A stretch of DNA of 64,000 nt. It comes from Larix kaempferi (Eukaryota > Streptophyta > Pinopsida > Pinales > Pinaceae). The stretch lies in the NCBI GenBank assembly GCA_027924585.1, contig BSBM01000232.1:29336001-29400000 (forward strand), in the 5' to 3' direction. Both the position numbers and the translations under genes were made by a program. The notes beneath the pieces were generated by a model. That model searched no databases. It was not told where the DNA came from and worked only from the letters and a program-made list of their open reading frames with translations. Numbering within the stretch: the first letter of the stretch is position 1; the number at the start of each line of letters is the position of its first letter. Positions 34,076 through 43,601 of this stretch are shown piece after piece.

Positions 34076-34084
34076 AAGGGGGAG
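34076..34084 (+). promoter_or_regulatory. E1 polypurine tract
   Basis: AAGGGGGAG directly before the 3' LTR, the plus-strand primer site. Confidence 0.9.
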
Positions 34085-34691
34085 TGTTGAGATATTGTAA
34101 CTTCAAAGAATATTATATTTGTACTTTATTATTCCGGAGATGATTCATTCCTCCGTGAAGATCTTATTGTATATCCGGAGATGTTTATTCCTCCGTCGGA
34201 ATGTGGTAACTCGGGTTATTAGACTTCCCTAGTGGGGGTCGGCCCTAAATGTGTTATGTGGGTCAAAGGGTTATTAGACCACCCTAGAGGGGTCGGCCCA
34301 GTCAGTTATAATGGGGTATTTAACCTAATGGTTAAATACGAGCCTACATGTACTTGTGTAAAATACATATCAGAGAAGTGTATAAATAGAGGAGGTGTGT
34401 TCCTCATTATACACACACTCACTCACTTGAGAAAGGCGCATTTTGTGGAGGAGAGGTCTGTTATGGAGGAGAAGGAGCTTATGCTCAGGGTTTGCATCTT
34501 TGTATATTGCTGGTCATCTATATTGAGGAAGCTTTGCTGGGTTTTCTACCCCATGAGGGTTTCCTAGGATAAATCTCTGTCTCTTGTGTTTATGCTATGC
34601 TTGTTGTTTCTTCAGTGATCCTGTATATGCTATTATTGTGAAATGGAATGTAATGCTGCTATTTTCTGTCTTAGCATATTGAATTTTAACA
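34085..34691 (+). repeat. E1 3' LTR
   Basis: 607 bp, offset 7380 from the 5' LTR, two transitions different. Ends TTTTAACA, followed by TSD GATAA. Confidence 0.97.
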
Positions 34692-34696
34692 GATAA
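34692..34696. repeat. TSD of E1, right copy
   Basis: GATAA; these bases are also the first codons of the resumed element B RT. Confidence 0.93.
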
Positions 34697-34946
34697 GACC
34701 ACCTTCACTTGTCCCTAGGGTACCTTTGCATACAGGGTGCTTCCTTTTGGATTGTGTAATGCACCAGCCACATTTCAGCGAGCTATGATTGGGATCTTTT
34801 CCGAAATGGTAAATGACTGCATGGAAATATTTATGGATGATTTTACTCCATACGGTAGTAGTTTTGAGGAAGCATTGAAAAATTTAGAAAGATTTTTAGA
34901 ATGATGTGAATAAACCTAGTTATCTTTAAGCACTGGAAAGTGTCAT
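34692..34946 (+). pseudogene. Element B RT, C-terminal half
   Basis: Resumes after E1 with a DKTTFTCP motif, a TAG, then GTFAYRVLPFGLCNAPATF and the catalytic box MEIFMDDFTPYG (two Asp of the palm). In plant Ty3 elements this follows LDGFSGYNQI, so the pieces on either side of E1 belong together. A frameshift near 34900 leads into the next frame. Confidence 0.88.
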
Positions 34947-35410
34947 ATGATGATGAGCGAGGGTATAGTTCTAGGTCACTTCATCTCTGTTGATGGTATC
35001 CAGGTAGATCCATCCAAAATTAAGCTAATTGAAAACATACCCACTCCTGGAACACAAAAAGAGGTATGTATCTTCCTAGGGCATGCTGGTTACTACATAA
35101 GATTTATAGAAAAAAATTCCAAGCTAGCTTCTCCTTTATTCACCCTGTTGATGAAGGATGTACAGTTTGATTGGAATGATGCATGCCAAATAGCATTTTC
35201 TGAACTTAAGAAAAGGATGTCCACATCACCTATTTTATGGGGACCCAATTGGACTTTGCCTTTTCGTATCTCCTCCGATGCTTCAGATACTTCCATTGGA
35301 GCAGTATTGGGACAACAGGAAGGTCATGCTCCATATGCAATTTATTATATCAACAAAAACTTGGCCCCTGCTGAACTGAACTACACTGTTACAGAGAAAG
35401 AGTTCCTTTA
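34947..35410 (+). pseudogene. Element B RT thumb and RNase H start
   Basis: The frame has IVLGHFISVDGIQVDPSKIK (RT connection), FLGHAGYYIRFIEKNSKLAS, then the RNase H opening FRISSDASDTSIGAVLGQQE with its first catalytic Asp, and ends NYTVTEKEFLY at the E2 insertion. RNase H resumes at 39083. Confidence 0.88.
35406..35410. repeat. TSD of E2, left copy
   Basis: CTTTA before TGTTATCTCC. The right copy is CTTTC (39083-39087), one mismatch; the RNase H reading across the empty site is sensible, which supports the assignment. Confidence 0.7.
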
Positions 35411-35583
35411 TGTTATCTCCCCAATAAATGTAGACTAGTCAAGTCATCTAGGCGATAGGAAGTCTTTTGTTTCTATTTCTTGTCTACACATGTCTGAGTT
35501 CTAGTCCGGTAGGTCCAAGAAGGTAACGAAGTCTAAATTGATATTTTTCACGTCGGCCTCCTTCCAAAGGAAAAGTTTCAGGT

Positions 35584-36110
35584 TTCAGTAGCTTAGGCAG
35601 GCCTGGTATTGGCTCATTAGCTACCAAAAGCAGGATTTTCGATTGTTTATGGTGTAAAAAATAGAACACTCCAACCACCGAAAGCGGAAGTTATAGCGTA
35701 AAGTGGAGGGACGGTTTTCGGTGGCTTGGGCACAACATGACGGTGTTCATTAGCCACCGAAAGATCAAGTGCTTTCCATAGCTCAAGGGGCAAATTCAAA
35801 ACCTTTCCTAGCTGCCGAAAGGAAAAAGTCATGCCCGCATTCACGAAGCCATTTCAGGGGTTTGGGCAAACACAACGGTGTTCATTAGCCACCGAAAGTT
35901 AGGCATACTTCCCGCAGCTTGCCATCAAATGGGCTGGATTAGTTTTGGCCGCCGAAAGCAAAAAGACAGTAGCGAAAATTGTTTTCCGGCGGCATAGTAG
36001 ATTTGAAGGTGAATTGTCGGCTGCTAAAGAGGAAGTTACGTCAATTGACAGACACGTCAAATCTAGGGTTCGGGGTCATGGTTAAGGGAACTCATCATGG
36101 TTTAAGCCAC
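35584..36110. repeat. Hairpin repeats left of the E2 ORF
   Basis: Several short modules of the form TTTCGGTGGCT - spacer with TTCATT - AGCCACCGAAA. The best is 35716-35762 with perfect 11-bp arms and a 25-base loop. A weaker copy is at 35584-35629; half-copies (GCCACCGAAAG, GCCGCCGAAAGC) lie near 35890, 35945 and 36105. Confidence 0.82.
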
Positions 36111-36355
36111 CGAAAGGGTCATTTCAGCAAAATTCTGATTCACCCCGAGGGAAGTGCGGATGCCACCGCCATAACTCTGACCAGATGAACCTCTTTTCCC
36201 ATCCACATAACAACATTTCTCAAATTCCGTTCCACTAGTGCAATCATGTCTCAGCCACCATCATTTCACCCTCATGATTTCCCACCTTTGCATACCCTCG
36301 GAGTCAGCTCCCGAAAGGCCACACCACCTTCCCATTTTCGCCCCCACCGTGTCGA

Positions 36356-37900
36356 TTGAGCCCATTTTTTCCCTGTTTCCTATCGCTCTCTCAGTCCGGG
36401 TTTGAGCAACAAGTGCCACCAAGCAGGTCATTGATGCTAAAAGGGGGAGGAGTAGTCTTGAGAAAAGAATTAAACGACACCTGCTGCCTGGAGGCACACG
36501 TCGAGGTAGGTCAGTTTTTCAAGAATGTTGGTTACTATAACTTCTGTAAAAAGCTTCAGGGCTCTCACCAACAGGTGGTCGAAGCTTTCACCCTCACATA
36601 TGACGAAGAAAAGGCAGTAATAGGAAAGGAAGAGTTCCAGGTGAACGAGGCCCTCATTGCCCAGGTAACAGAATTTCCCACGACCGGGGAGAGCTGGTTT
36701 AAGACCAATGTTAAGAAGGATTTTGAGTTTAAATCATATCTGAAACTAGAGCATAGGAATCAGGTTTGGAAAAAGGACATCCCTATGTCACACCTAGAGG
36801 ATAATTGGTAGCTATTATTGAAGTCCATCCTGGCCTATATAACCTACGAGGGCAGGTATAATAGGGTGTTAATCTATCACTTCAGATTACTAGATCATTT
36901 CACGGGCAAGAACTCTCTAAATCTCCCTTTCTACCTACACAAGAGCCTCACCAAAATGGCGCATCAAGTAAAGGCTCAGCCCTCCAAAATTGCAAAGAGG
37001 TTGTTCCACCATGGTCTGATTAAACTTTTGGTCTCTAAGTTATTGCAAAGAAAAGGCATGAAATGGACTTTCTTTCTCTTCTGGAGTGGGCTCAAAACCG
37101 AATTACAGCAAGAAGGTGGAAAGAAATCCTCAAACCCCAGAAGTGGAAAACGAAGAAGGAGGGCTCTTCCCCCAAATTCAGTCAAACCCCTTTCCTCAGC
37201 TCCACCGACGAAGAAAACCAAAAGGAAGCTGACATTTGATGACAAGGCTGAGGATGAGGGGATGGTTTCTGAGGAAATTCCTTCGAGAAGTACAAATATT
37301 TTAAACCTCCCTTACACCGATTCTGAAGAGGAGGAGGAGTTGCAGGGAGCTGAAGCAGAATTTGATGAGGAGAAAACAAAACAGGTGCCCTAAGAAGAAG
37401 CCCCAGCCCTGATGGAGTAGGAGAATGACTATGTAAAGTTGCCTCCATTTAACTCTATGGAAGAGCAAGGCTTGGACTGTGTGAATTTACCCTCCCCTAC
37501 ACCCGTGGAGGAAAAACGTCAGCAGGTGGCCGATAGGCCAATCCAAAATGCAAAGATTTCAGCTTCACAGAAAATCAACCGGCTACTCCAGCAAGCTTAT
37601 GAACATGAGTTACTCCAGAGGGTCATTAAAGAGAAAAATGAAAGGCTGACAGAGAGGTATAACGAGCTTTACGCATCTTTTCATGGATTGACCAAGAAAC
37701 ATGGCAAGATGAGGGGCAGAAACATTAGGCTTATCAGGGAAAACATCAAATTGAGGAGGAAGGTCGAAGTTTTGGAAGGCAAGGGAGAAGCTCAGAGTCC
37801 CCAACCCATGGCACATTCGAACCTGGAGACCTTAGCTGCTACTATGATTGACTTTTCCAATCCTCCAACCTCGGTCCAGGAGGAAGAAACATCCAGGTAA
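36356..37900 (+). pseudogene. Accessory protein of E2 (globular domain, basic patch, coiled coil)
   Basis: One frame of about 515 codons with stops at 36809, 37391 and about 37418 but no frameshift. In-frame starts are 36356 or 36434. Residues about 45-230 form a globular region with FFKNVGYYNFCKKLQG, VTEFPTTGESWF, ITYEGRYNRV, LNLPFYLHKSL and FHHGLIKLLVSKLL. Then comes a basic patch (SGKRRRRALPP, KKTKRKL) like a nuclear signal, an acidic tract (DSEEEEELQG), and a C-terminal coiled coil (about 37560-37790). Element B carries a homologue at 42151 with the same order. The globular part faintly recalls the 'putative plant transposon protein' domain; I cannot name a function. It has no membrane segment, so it is not env-like. 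Confidence 0.65.
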
Positions 37901-37954
37901 CAAGAGGATAGGAACACAGTTTTGCCATTTTTTGCAGGTTGAATCATGCATGGT

Positions 37955-38184
37955 TTTCGGCAGCTTGGGCGAACACCGGAATTGTTCATTAGCTGTTGAA
38001 TCCCGTTCTGGTAGCTTATTGTGTGCAGGTGACATCCTCCCAGATACCAAAAAGAAATAAGTTTTTCCAGCACCCTCAATCGTTTCGGTGGTTTAGGCGA
38101 AGCATTACTATGATTCATTAATCACCGAACGTTAGGCTTTCGGTTGCTTGTCACCTTCAAGCCCAGTTTTGTTAGCTACCGAAA
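37955..38184. repeat. Hairpin repeats right of the E2 ORF
   Basis: Three more copies of the same module: 37955-38000 (diverged), 38084-38129 (TTCGGTG / CACCGAA) and 38138-38184 (TTTCGGTTGCT / AGCTACCGAAA, one mismatch). Same orientation and spacing design as on the left. Confidence 0.78.
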
Positions 38185-38569
38185 ACTAAAATAAACGCAC
38201 AGATATATCAGCAGGCATCAAACCTCTTTGGTATGGTTCCCAACATCTTGAAGACGTTTTCCAAAGGACTGACAAGCATTCAAGTGCACCACGATCGCCT
38301 CTGTTAGCAGGCTAAGAGCACTGGTAGATTCGTCAGTAAAATATTCCTACCTATTTTTGGAAAGCACCCCTACAATTTTCTGCAGAATAGCATTTTCACA
38401 CCTGCCCCCAGCTCCAAGATGCTCGTCTCAACTGTCAAGCGTAGTGTCACCAGCAAAGAGCAGTTACTTTGATCATGACGCACTGTTACATCTTTCATTT
38501 ACTGTTTTCAGTTGTTATTTTTAGTATATTCGATCCATCTTTTTGGGATCTGAAAAACTGTGTAATGGC

Positions 38570-38576
38570 TATAAAG
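38570..38576 (+). promoter_or_regulatory. TATA box near the right end of E2
   Basis: TATAAAG inside GGCTATAAAGCC, about 510 bases before the right end and about 390 after the hairpin cluster, like the U3-TATA-R order of the Tat-like LTRs. Confidence 0.5.
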
Positions 38577-39082
38577 CCGAGGACTGAAGTAGAATAGAGG
38601 TTCGACTTTGGAGAGAATAATCGACTTTTGTATTCTCAAAACTTCTATGACTTTCTAGATTATACAATCTTCTTTTATTATTGGCTGGTAGATTCCTGTT
38701 TCTTGTGTTTCTGTACTTGCTGTGAATGATGTATTTCCTGTATGTTCACTTTAATTACTAAGATAGCTATTATCCTATCATGGTGTTTAAGAACTGAACA
38801 TATATGTTGTTATTTTGTTGCGCTTAGCCATTTATATGCATTCTTCTGTGTATGAATCTGTTAAAAGCGACAAGGATTCACACCCTTTATTTTAAATCAA
38901 CCCTCTGAACAACCGTAGTCAAAGCCTTATCTGTCTGAGAGTCCTCATGCATGTTGTGAGAGTGTAAGATTTTGATTCCTGTCATCCAACTTGATCCAAA
39001 ATAAATCCCTTCTTTCAAGACAAGTTTAAGTTACTAGGCATCTCTGAGATACAACCTAGGAGAGCTTCCTAGAGTGATAACA

Positions 39083-39087
39083 CTTTC
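39083..39087. repeat. TSD of E2, right copy
   Basis: CTTTC versus CTTTA on the left. Confidence 0.65.
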
Positions 39088-39537
39088 CATTGTTTATGCC
39101 ATCAATAAATTTAGACATTACATCACTGGATATTCCACTTTTGTCCACACTGATCACTCAGCCATTAAGTACTTAATGAATAAACCTATCACTAATTCTA
39201 GAGTAACTAGATGGTTGTTACTGTTACAAGAATTTGACATTACTATTATAGACAGACCAAGAAAAGAAAATGTAGTTGCCAATTTTCTTTCTCAACTTAC
39301 TAACAATGTTGATGATGCACCAGTCGAAGATTCTTTTCTTGATGAACATTTGTTCACAGTCTCAACTCATTTCCCATGGTACACAGATGTTGCTAACTAT
39401 TTGGATGCAAGCAAGCTTCCAGCACATTTATCAAAGAGAGAAAAAAGGAAAATTATACAACAAAGTGCTAGATACTGCTAGATATATGGGCATCTCTTTT
39501 ACACTGGTCCAGATTTGGAAATCAGAAGGTGTGTAAG
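39083..39537 (+). pseudogene. Element B RNase H, C-terminal part, and linker
   Basis: Continues after E2 with IVYAINKFRHYITGYSTFVH, TDHSAIKYLMNKP (catalytic Asp), VTRWLLLLQEFDITIIDRP and ENVVANFLSQL (usual last Asp position reads Asn). The linker to integrase follows (DVANYLDASKLPAHLSKREK) before a stop at 39479. Confidence 0.87.
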
Positions 39538-40640
39538 GGAGGATGAAATTTACAGTATCTTGAAAGATTTCCATCATGAGCCCTGTGGGGGACATTTTGT
39601 TGATGAGAGAACTGGTCATAAGGCATTAAGGATGGGATATTTTTGGCCAACAGTGTTCAAGGATGCGACGAAATATGTTTAGGCTTGTGATAGTTTCCAA
39701 AGAATGGTTTAGCCAAATAGACTAGATGAAGTGCCTCTTCAGCCACAGCTGGTGGTTGAACCTTTTGATAGATGGGCTCTGGATTTTGTAGGGCCTATCA
39801 ACCCTCCTTCGAAGTAGAGATTTTAAATCCTGGTTTGCACATATTACATGACCAAATGGGTGGAGGTTATAGCTTTGGTCAAGGCTAATGATCAAGTTGT
39901 AATGGATTTCATGTATGAAGAGATCTTTACCCATTTTGGAGTACCCAAAGAGATAGTTACAGATGGAGGACTGCAGTTTGTGTCCCATAAATTGGAAGCC
40001 CTGTTGCAGAAATATCACATTCAGCATAAGATAACCTTGCCATATCATTTGCATGCCAATGGTCAAGTGGAAAGCACAAATAAGGTAATTGAGGCTATTC
40101 TGACAAAAACAGTGAAGAGTCACTGCAAGGATTGGGCTGAAAGACTTCCAGAGGCATTATGGGCATACCGTACCACATGGCATAGCACTATAGGTTTCTC
40201 TCCATACGAATTGGTGTATGGTAAGAACAATGTCTTTCCCATTAAATTTGAAATTAAAACCCTAAAGACATCCATGGAAGCAAGGACCTAGATTTGATAG
40301 AAGCTCAAAGGAACCGATTGAATCAACTAAATGAACTTGACAAGAAGCGCACATCTGTTGTGCATCAGACAACGTTAATTCAACATAAGCACTTTAAATG
40401 GCATGACAGGTTCATAAAGAAGAAAGTCTTCTGCGAGGGAGACTGGGATTTATTGTATGATTCATGATTTAAGAGGGATTTTAAAGGCAAGTTACATACA
40501 AGATGGCTAGGACTCTACCAAATCGATAAAGTGTTTTACAACGGAACAGTCCTCTTGACCACAATTGATGAAAACCAGACACCATTATTCACCAATGGTC
40601 ATTGGCTGTGACTGTATTCATTTCTCATGTTGCAGCTGAT
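39538..40640 (+). pseudogene. Element B integrase
   Basis: Zinc-binding HHCC region near 39560-39710: FHHEP...GHKALRMGYFWPTV and CDSFQRM, where the second Cys of C-x2-C is Phe. Catalytic core: ALDFVGPINPP (Asp), after two stops MTKWVEVIALVKANDQVV, KEIVTDGG (Asp) and HANGQVESTNKVIEAIL (Glu), completing DD(35)E. A LWAYRTTWHSTIGFSPYELV segment and, in a shifted frame, the C-terminal domain (KWHDRFIKKKVFCEG; GLYQIDKVFYNGTVLL) follow. It would join the cDNA ends to host DNA. Confidence 0.9.
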
Positions 40641-40949
40641 CCAGATTATCAATTAACGCAAGGGCAGGAACCTTTTTCGGCGCCTGTGAATTCTTAAACT
40701 GCAATTTGCACATAGGAATCTATACATAAATAAATTTTTGTTCTGTTTTCTCTTTATTTATTTTCTTTTACGCTTTGATCGGTTTGTTTTTGAAGAAATG
40801 TGTACAGGAATCTACTTGAGGAGCAGCGGTTGTGACTGGGCTAGGCAATTGCAGGAACCCTAGCTTATTTTCCTATTATGAATAACTCCTTGAAGAAAAT
40901 GAACAATTCGGTAGCATTAACCAGTCAGCCGAAGATTTTCCAACTTCCA
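40641..40949 (+). other. Element B spacer after integrase
   Basis: About 300 bases, T-rich in the middle; no gene seen. Confidence 0.5.
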
Positions 40950-41560
40950 TTTTTCACAGCTGTGACTCCGCCAAATTCGGCCCATTTTTCCTATTTGTGC
41001 AGCTGCGACTCTGCCAAATTCTGCCTTTTTCCTATTTGCGCAGCTGCGACTCGGCCAAATTCTGCCCATTTTCCCTATTCGAGCAGCTGCGACTCTGCCA
41101 AATTCTGTCCCTTTTTCCTATTTGCATAGCTGCGACTCCACCAAATTCTTCCCATTTTCCTATTTGCACAACTGTGACTCCTCCAAATTCTTCCCATTTT
41201 CCTATTTGTGAAACTACGACTCCACCAAATTCTACCCATTTTTCCTATTTGCGCAGCTGTGACTCCACCAAATTCTGCCTATTTTTCCTATTTGCGCAAC
41301 TGTGACTCCGCTAACTTTGTCCATTTTTCCTATTTGCACAGCTGCGACTCCGCCAAATTCTACCTATTTTTCCTATTTTCGCAGCTACGACTCCGCCAAT
41401 TTTGCCTATTTTTCCTATTCTCGCAGCTGTGACTCCGCTAGATTTGTCCTATGCACCAGCTGCAACTCCGCTAGACTTGGCCTATTTTTCCTATTTTTGC
41501 AACCATAATTTCGCCAGATTCCTCTTATTTATCAGCTGCAATTCCACTAGATTGTCCACT
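40950..41560. repeat. Element B minisatellite (about 43 bp x 15)
   Basis: Units with CAGCTGCGACTCCGCCAAAT, TCTGCCCATTTTTCC and TATTTGCG. About 15 copies, most conserved in the middle and decayed at the right end. It lies between integrase and the accessory ORF, the place where hairpin modules precede the homologous ORF in E2. Confidence 0.9.
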
Positions 41561-42150
41561 TCTTGAATAATATCACTGTCAACGACTCAACTGGGCTCCA
41601 ATTTAGCCAACTCATTTCACAGCTCCAACCACAATTCTGCCAAGAATATAAAAAAAAAACTATTTGACTGCCACAGATGTTTTCCAGTAGGGATGTACTT
41701 GCCCACTCAGTTGGCGGTGGCCAAGTCATAACAACACATGCGTAATTATGCTTTTTAATTAATGGGCATGATGATGAAGTTGGATCATTGTGGAAAGTTA
41801 CGATTTCTGACCATGTACACAATTAGGCATAAAATTAATGTGGCAATAATAATTATGCTTTGTCTTTAGTCCTCGTCAGCAACCTATACCCATTTAACCA
41901 CCAAGGAAGATGTCAGAATTAACACTCGTATCCATTACATGACCGTCACCTTTACCCAATCCATACCAAACCTACCAATTATTCCATTTTTCATAACCGT
42001 ATCACCTTTCCTTGGGTTGATAACTGTATCAACTTTCCTAAAATACCCAATTCCAACTTCGGTTGTTCGATGAATGTCTGTATGCTGCAACTTCCACATC
42101 CGAATTGGTAATCTCTGTATTCGCCATCAGAACTATGAAGGAAAGGTGAT
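41561..42150 (+). other. Spacer before the accessory ORF of element B
   Basis: AT-rich, no gene. An A-run at 41650-41659 and ATAAAATTAATG near 41829 are the only notable tracts; a purine tract or internal promoter could not be assigned. Confidence 0.4.
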
Positions 42151-43569
42151 ATGGCTAATCCAGTCCGGCATGAACTTGAGAACATAGAGGCCCTACATGA
42201 AAACACGGAGGTTTTCGCCATCTTTGAAGCAGTTGGGTGGACTGTGTATTTTCAACGATTAAATGGTTTTCACACAGTGAAAGCATTACAGTTTTCCCTT
42301 AACCTCATTGATACTCATTCTGAGGTCAGGGGATTGTGCATAGATGTTACGGAAGCAATTGTGGCAGAAGTTATTGGTTTTCCTCAAGTTGGGAGGAAAT
42401 GGTTTGGACGAAAGGCGCAGAATGTGACTGCAGTGGCGGATTTTCTTGCAGCCGGTGAGAATGTTCTTCCAAGAGGCCGTGGAATAGCGCTGGAATCATT
42501 ACCCCATCCCTGGGATCAAGTTGCAATCTTCCTAAAGAAATACATTTCCTGTGAAGGCAGGTACAAAATTGTCTATCTCTCTGAATTTCCCCTATTGTCC
42601 CATTTACGCCATGGTTATTTACTTAACATGCCATTTTATCTTTTGAGAGCCCTACATCACATGGCTGGTTATGTGAGAACAACCCGGCATCCACTTTCTT
42701 CTTTCACCAATCATGGCTTAATTAAATTATTAATCTTAAGGTCACTAGCGCAACAGAACCAGACTTGGGCACAATTTCTTGTTGGGGCTGGGGTAATTCG
42801 GGAACCTGCATTAGAGATGGGAGGTATTGAAGTAGAGGAAGAGGACCAAAGTCCCTCAGATTCAGTTGGGGGGGAGGATGAAATGTTGGAAGATCAGGAT
42901 CAGAGTGTTTAGGAGGGACCTGTTACAACAACAAATTTAAAGGAAGCTGCAGCAATAGCAGCTGATGCTGGAGCATCCGTAGAGGTTGCGACAGTAGAGG
43001 CTGTGGCTACAGAAGCTACATTAGAAGAAGAAATTCAGGAACCAAACCCTCAGTATTAGAATGGGAGCCAGGAACACCAACATGAGTTAGGAGAAGAAGA
43101 AGATGCAAAGGTTTTTAACATTGAATCTTCCCCTGAATTGAGGGGAACCATAATTGAGGAGGAAGAATTGGTGGTTGAAACAGGGAAAGGTAATGAATTG
43201 GGGAGTGGTCCCTCTATGCCAGCCTCAGAAAATTTGGAGACCCCTATGTCACACCGAAGAAGGAGAAGATCAAAAGGAAAAGGCCAGCCATCTGGGCGGG
43301 AGAAAAGAAGGATAACTAGATCTGTTACAGCAGCAGAAGCGGCATGTGCAATGGGGGCAAGTATTGAAATTCCCATTCTTACACCCCGATCACCTACTGT
43401 TACACAAGAACTTGTTGCAAGTGAACCCCAAATTGAAAATCTATATTATGAGAATGAGTTGTTAAAGGAGGAAGTACAAATGCTTCAGGATGAATTGTAA
43501 AAGTGGAAGGAAGCATGCAAAAAGAAGGCAGAGAAGAATTTGGATACTCTAGTTGAGGCTACAGATTAG
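42151..43569 (+). pseudogene. Accessory protein of element B (homologue of the E2 ORF)
   Basis: The first 253 codons are open (42151-42912); the same frame continues past stops at 42910, about 43057, 43498 and 43567. The globular region shares motifs with the E2 protein: FAIFEAVGWTVYFQRLNG, AEVIGFPQVGRKWF, ISCEGRYKIV, LNMPFYLLRALHHM and FTNHGLIKLLILRSL. A low-complexity Ala/Glu stretch, a basic patch (SHRRRRRSKGKGQ, GREKRRITRS) and a coiled-coil tail (ENELLKEEVQMLQDEL) follow. It sits between integrase and the unseen 3' LTR, where Athila elements often have an env-like ORF, but there is no signal peptide or membrane segment. Element C interrupts the end at 43602. Confidence 0.7.
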
Positions 43570-43601
43570 TTAGAGAATTCACCTTCTATTTTGGAAGCTG
43601 G

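Larger units (their letters stand above)
26705..34691 (+). mobile_element. E1: young, defective Ty1/copia element
   Basis: 7987 bp with two 607-bp LTRs, TSD GATAA, a tRNA-iMet primer site and a purine tract, so integration was normal. The LTRs differ at only two positions (both transitions; near 27185/34565 and 27289/34669), making this the youngest insertion that can be dated here. Yet the inside has no gag, protease or integrase: about 3 kb of non-coding leader, a partial RT-RNase H with stops, and 2.3 kb of minisatellites before the purine tract. It must have been mobilised by another element's proteins. LTR similarity (TGTTGA...TTTAACA, GTATAAATAGAG, GGTCGGCCC) links it to E3. Confidence 0.95.
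35411..39082 (+). mobile_element. E2: pol-less element or very long solo LTR with an ORF
   Basis: 3672 bp between TGTTATC and GATAACA (7-bp inverted ends) with a 5-bp target duplication, inserted in element B RNase H. No gag or pol. The only gene is the accessory ORF at 36356-37900. Hairpin-forming repeats flank that ORF on both sides, and a TATA box lies near the right end (38570). I see no long direct repeat between its left and right ends, so it does not look like a two-LTR element. One solo LTR with an ORF in U3, or a non-autonomous element, are the two readings. The ends resemble the Tat-like LTR ends of A, C and D (TGTTATA...). Confidence 0.7.
21563..43601 (+). mobile_element. Element B: Athila-like Ty3/gypsy element, twice interrupted
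   Basis: A 1468-bp 5' LTR, an Athila-type primer site, gag with an HLRSGRVVEP motif, protease, RT, RNase H and integrase are in order on the plus strand. Element E1 interrupts RT and E2 interrupts RNase H; removing each with one TSD copy restores continuity. After integrase come a minisatellite (40950-41560) and an accessory ORF (42151-43569). The 3' LTR is not in view because C begins at 43602. The gag to RT frame is free of frameshifts for 3.5 kb but has ten stops, so the copy is dead. Its length without the insertions is at least 10.4 kb. Confidence 0.88.

Noticed and set aside
35411-39082. E2 as a DNA transposon with terminal inverted repeats
   Set aside because: The inverted ends are only 7 bp and have the TG...CA form of LTRs, and there is no transposase; kept only as a minor alternative.
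42151-43569. Reading the accessory ORF as an env-like gene
   Set aside because: No signal peptide or membrane segment; basic patch and coiled coil argue otherwise.
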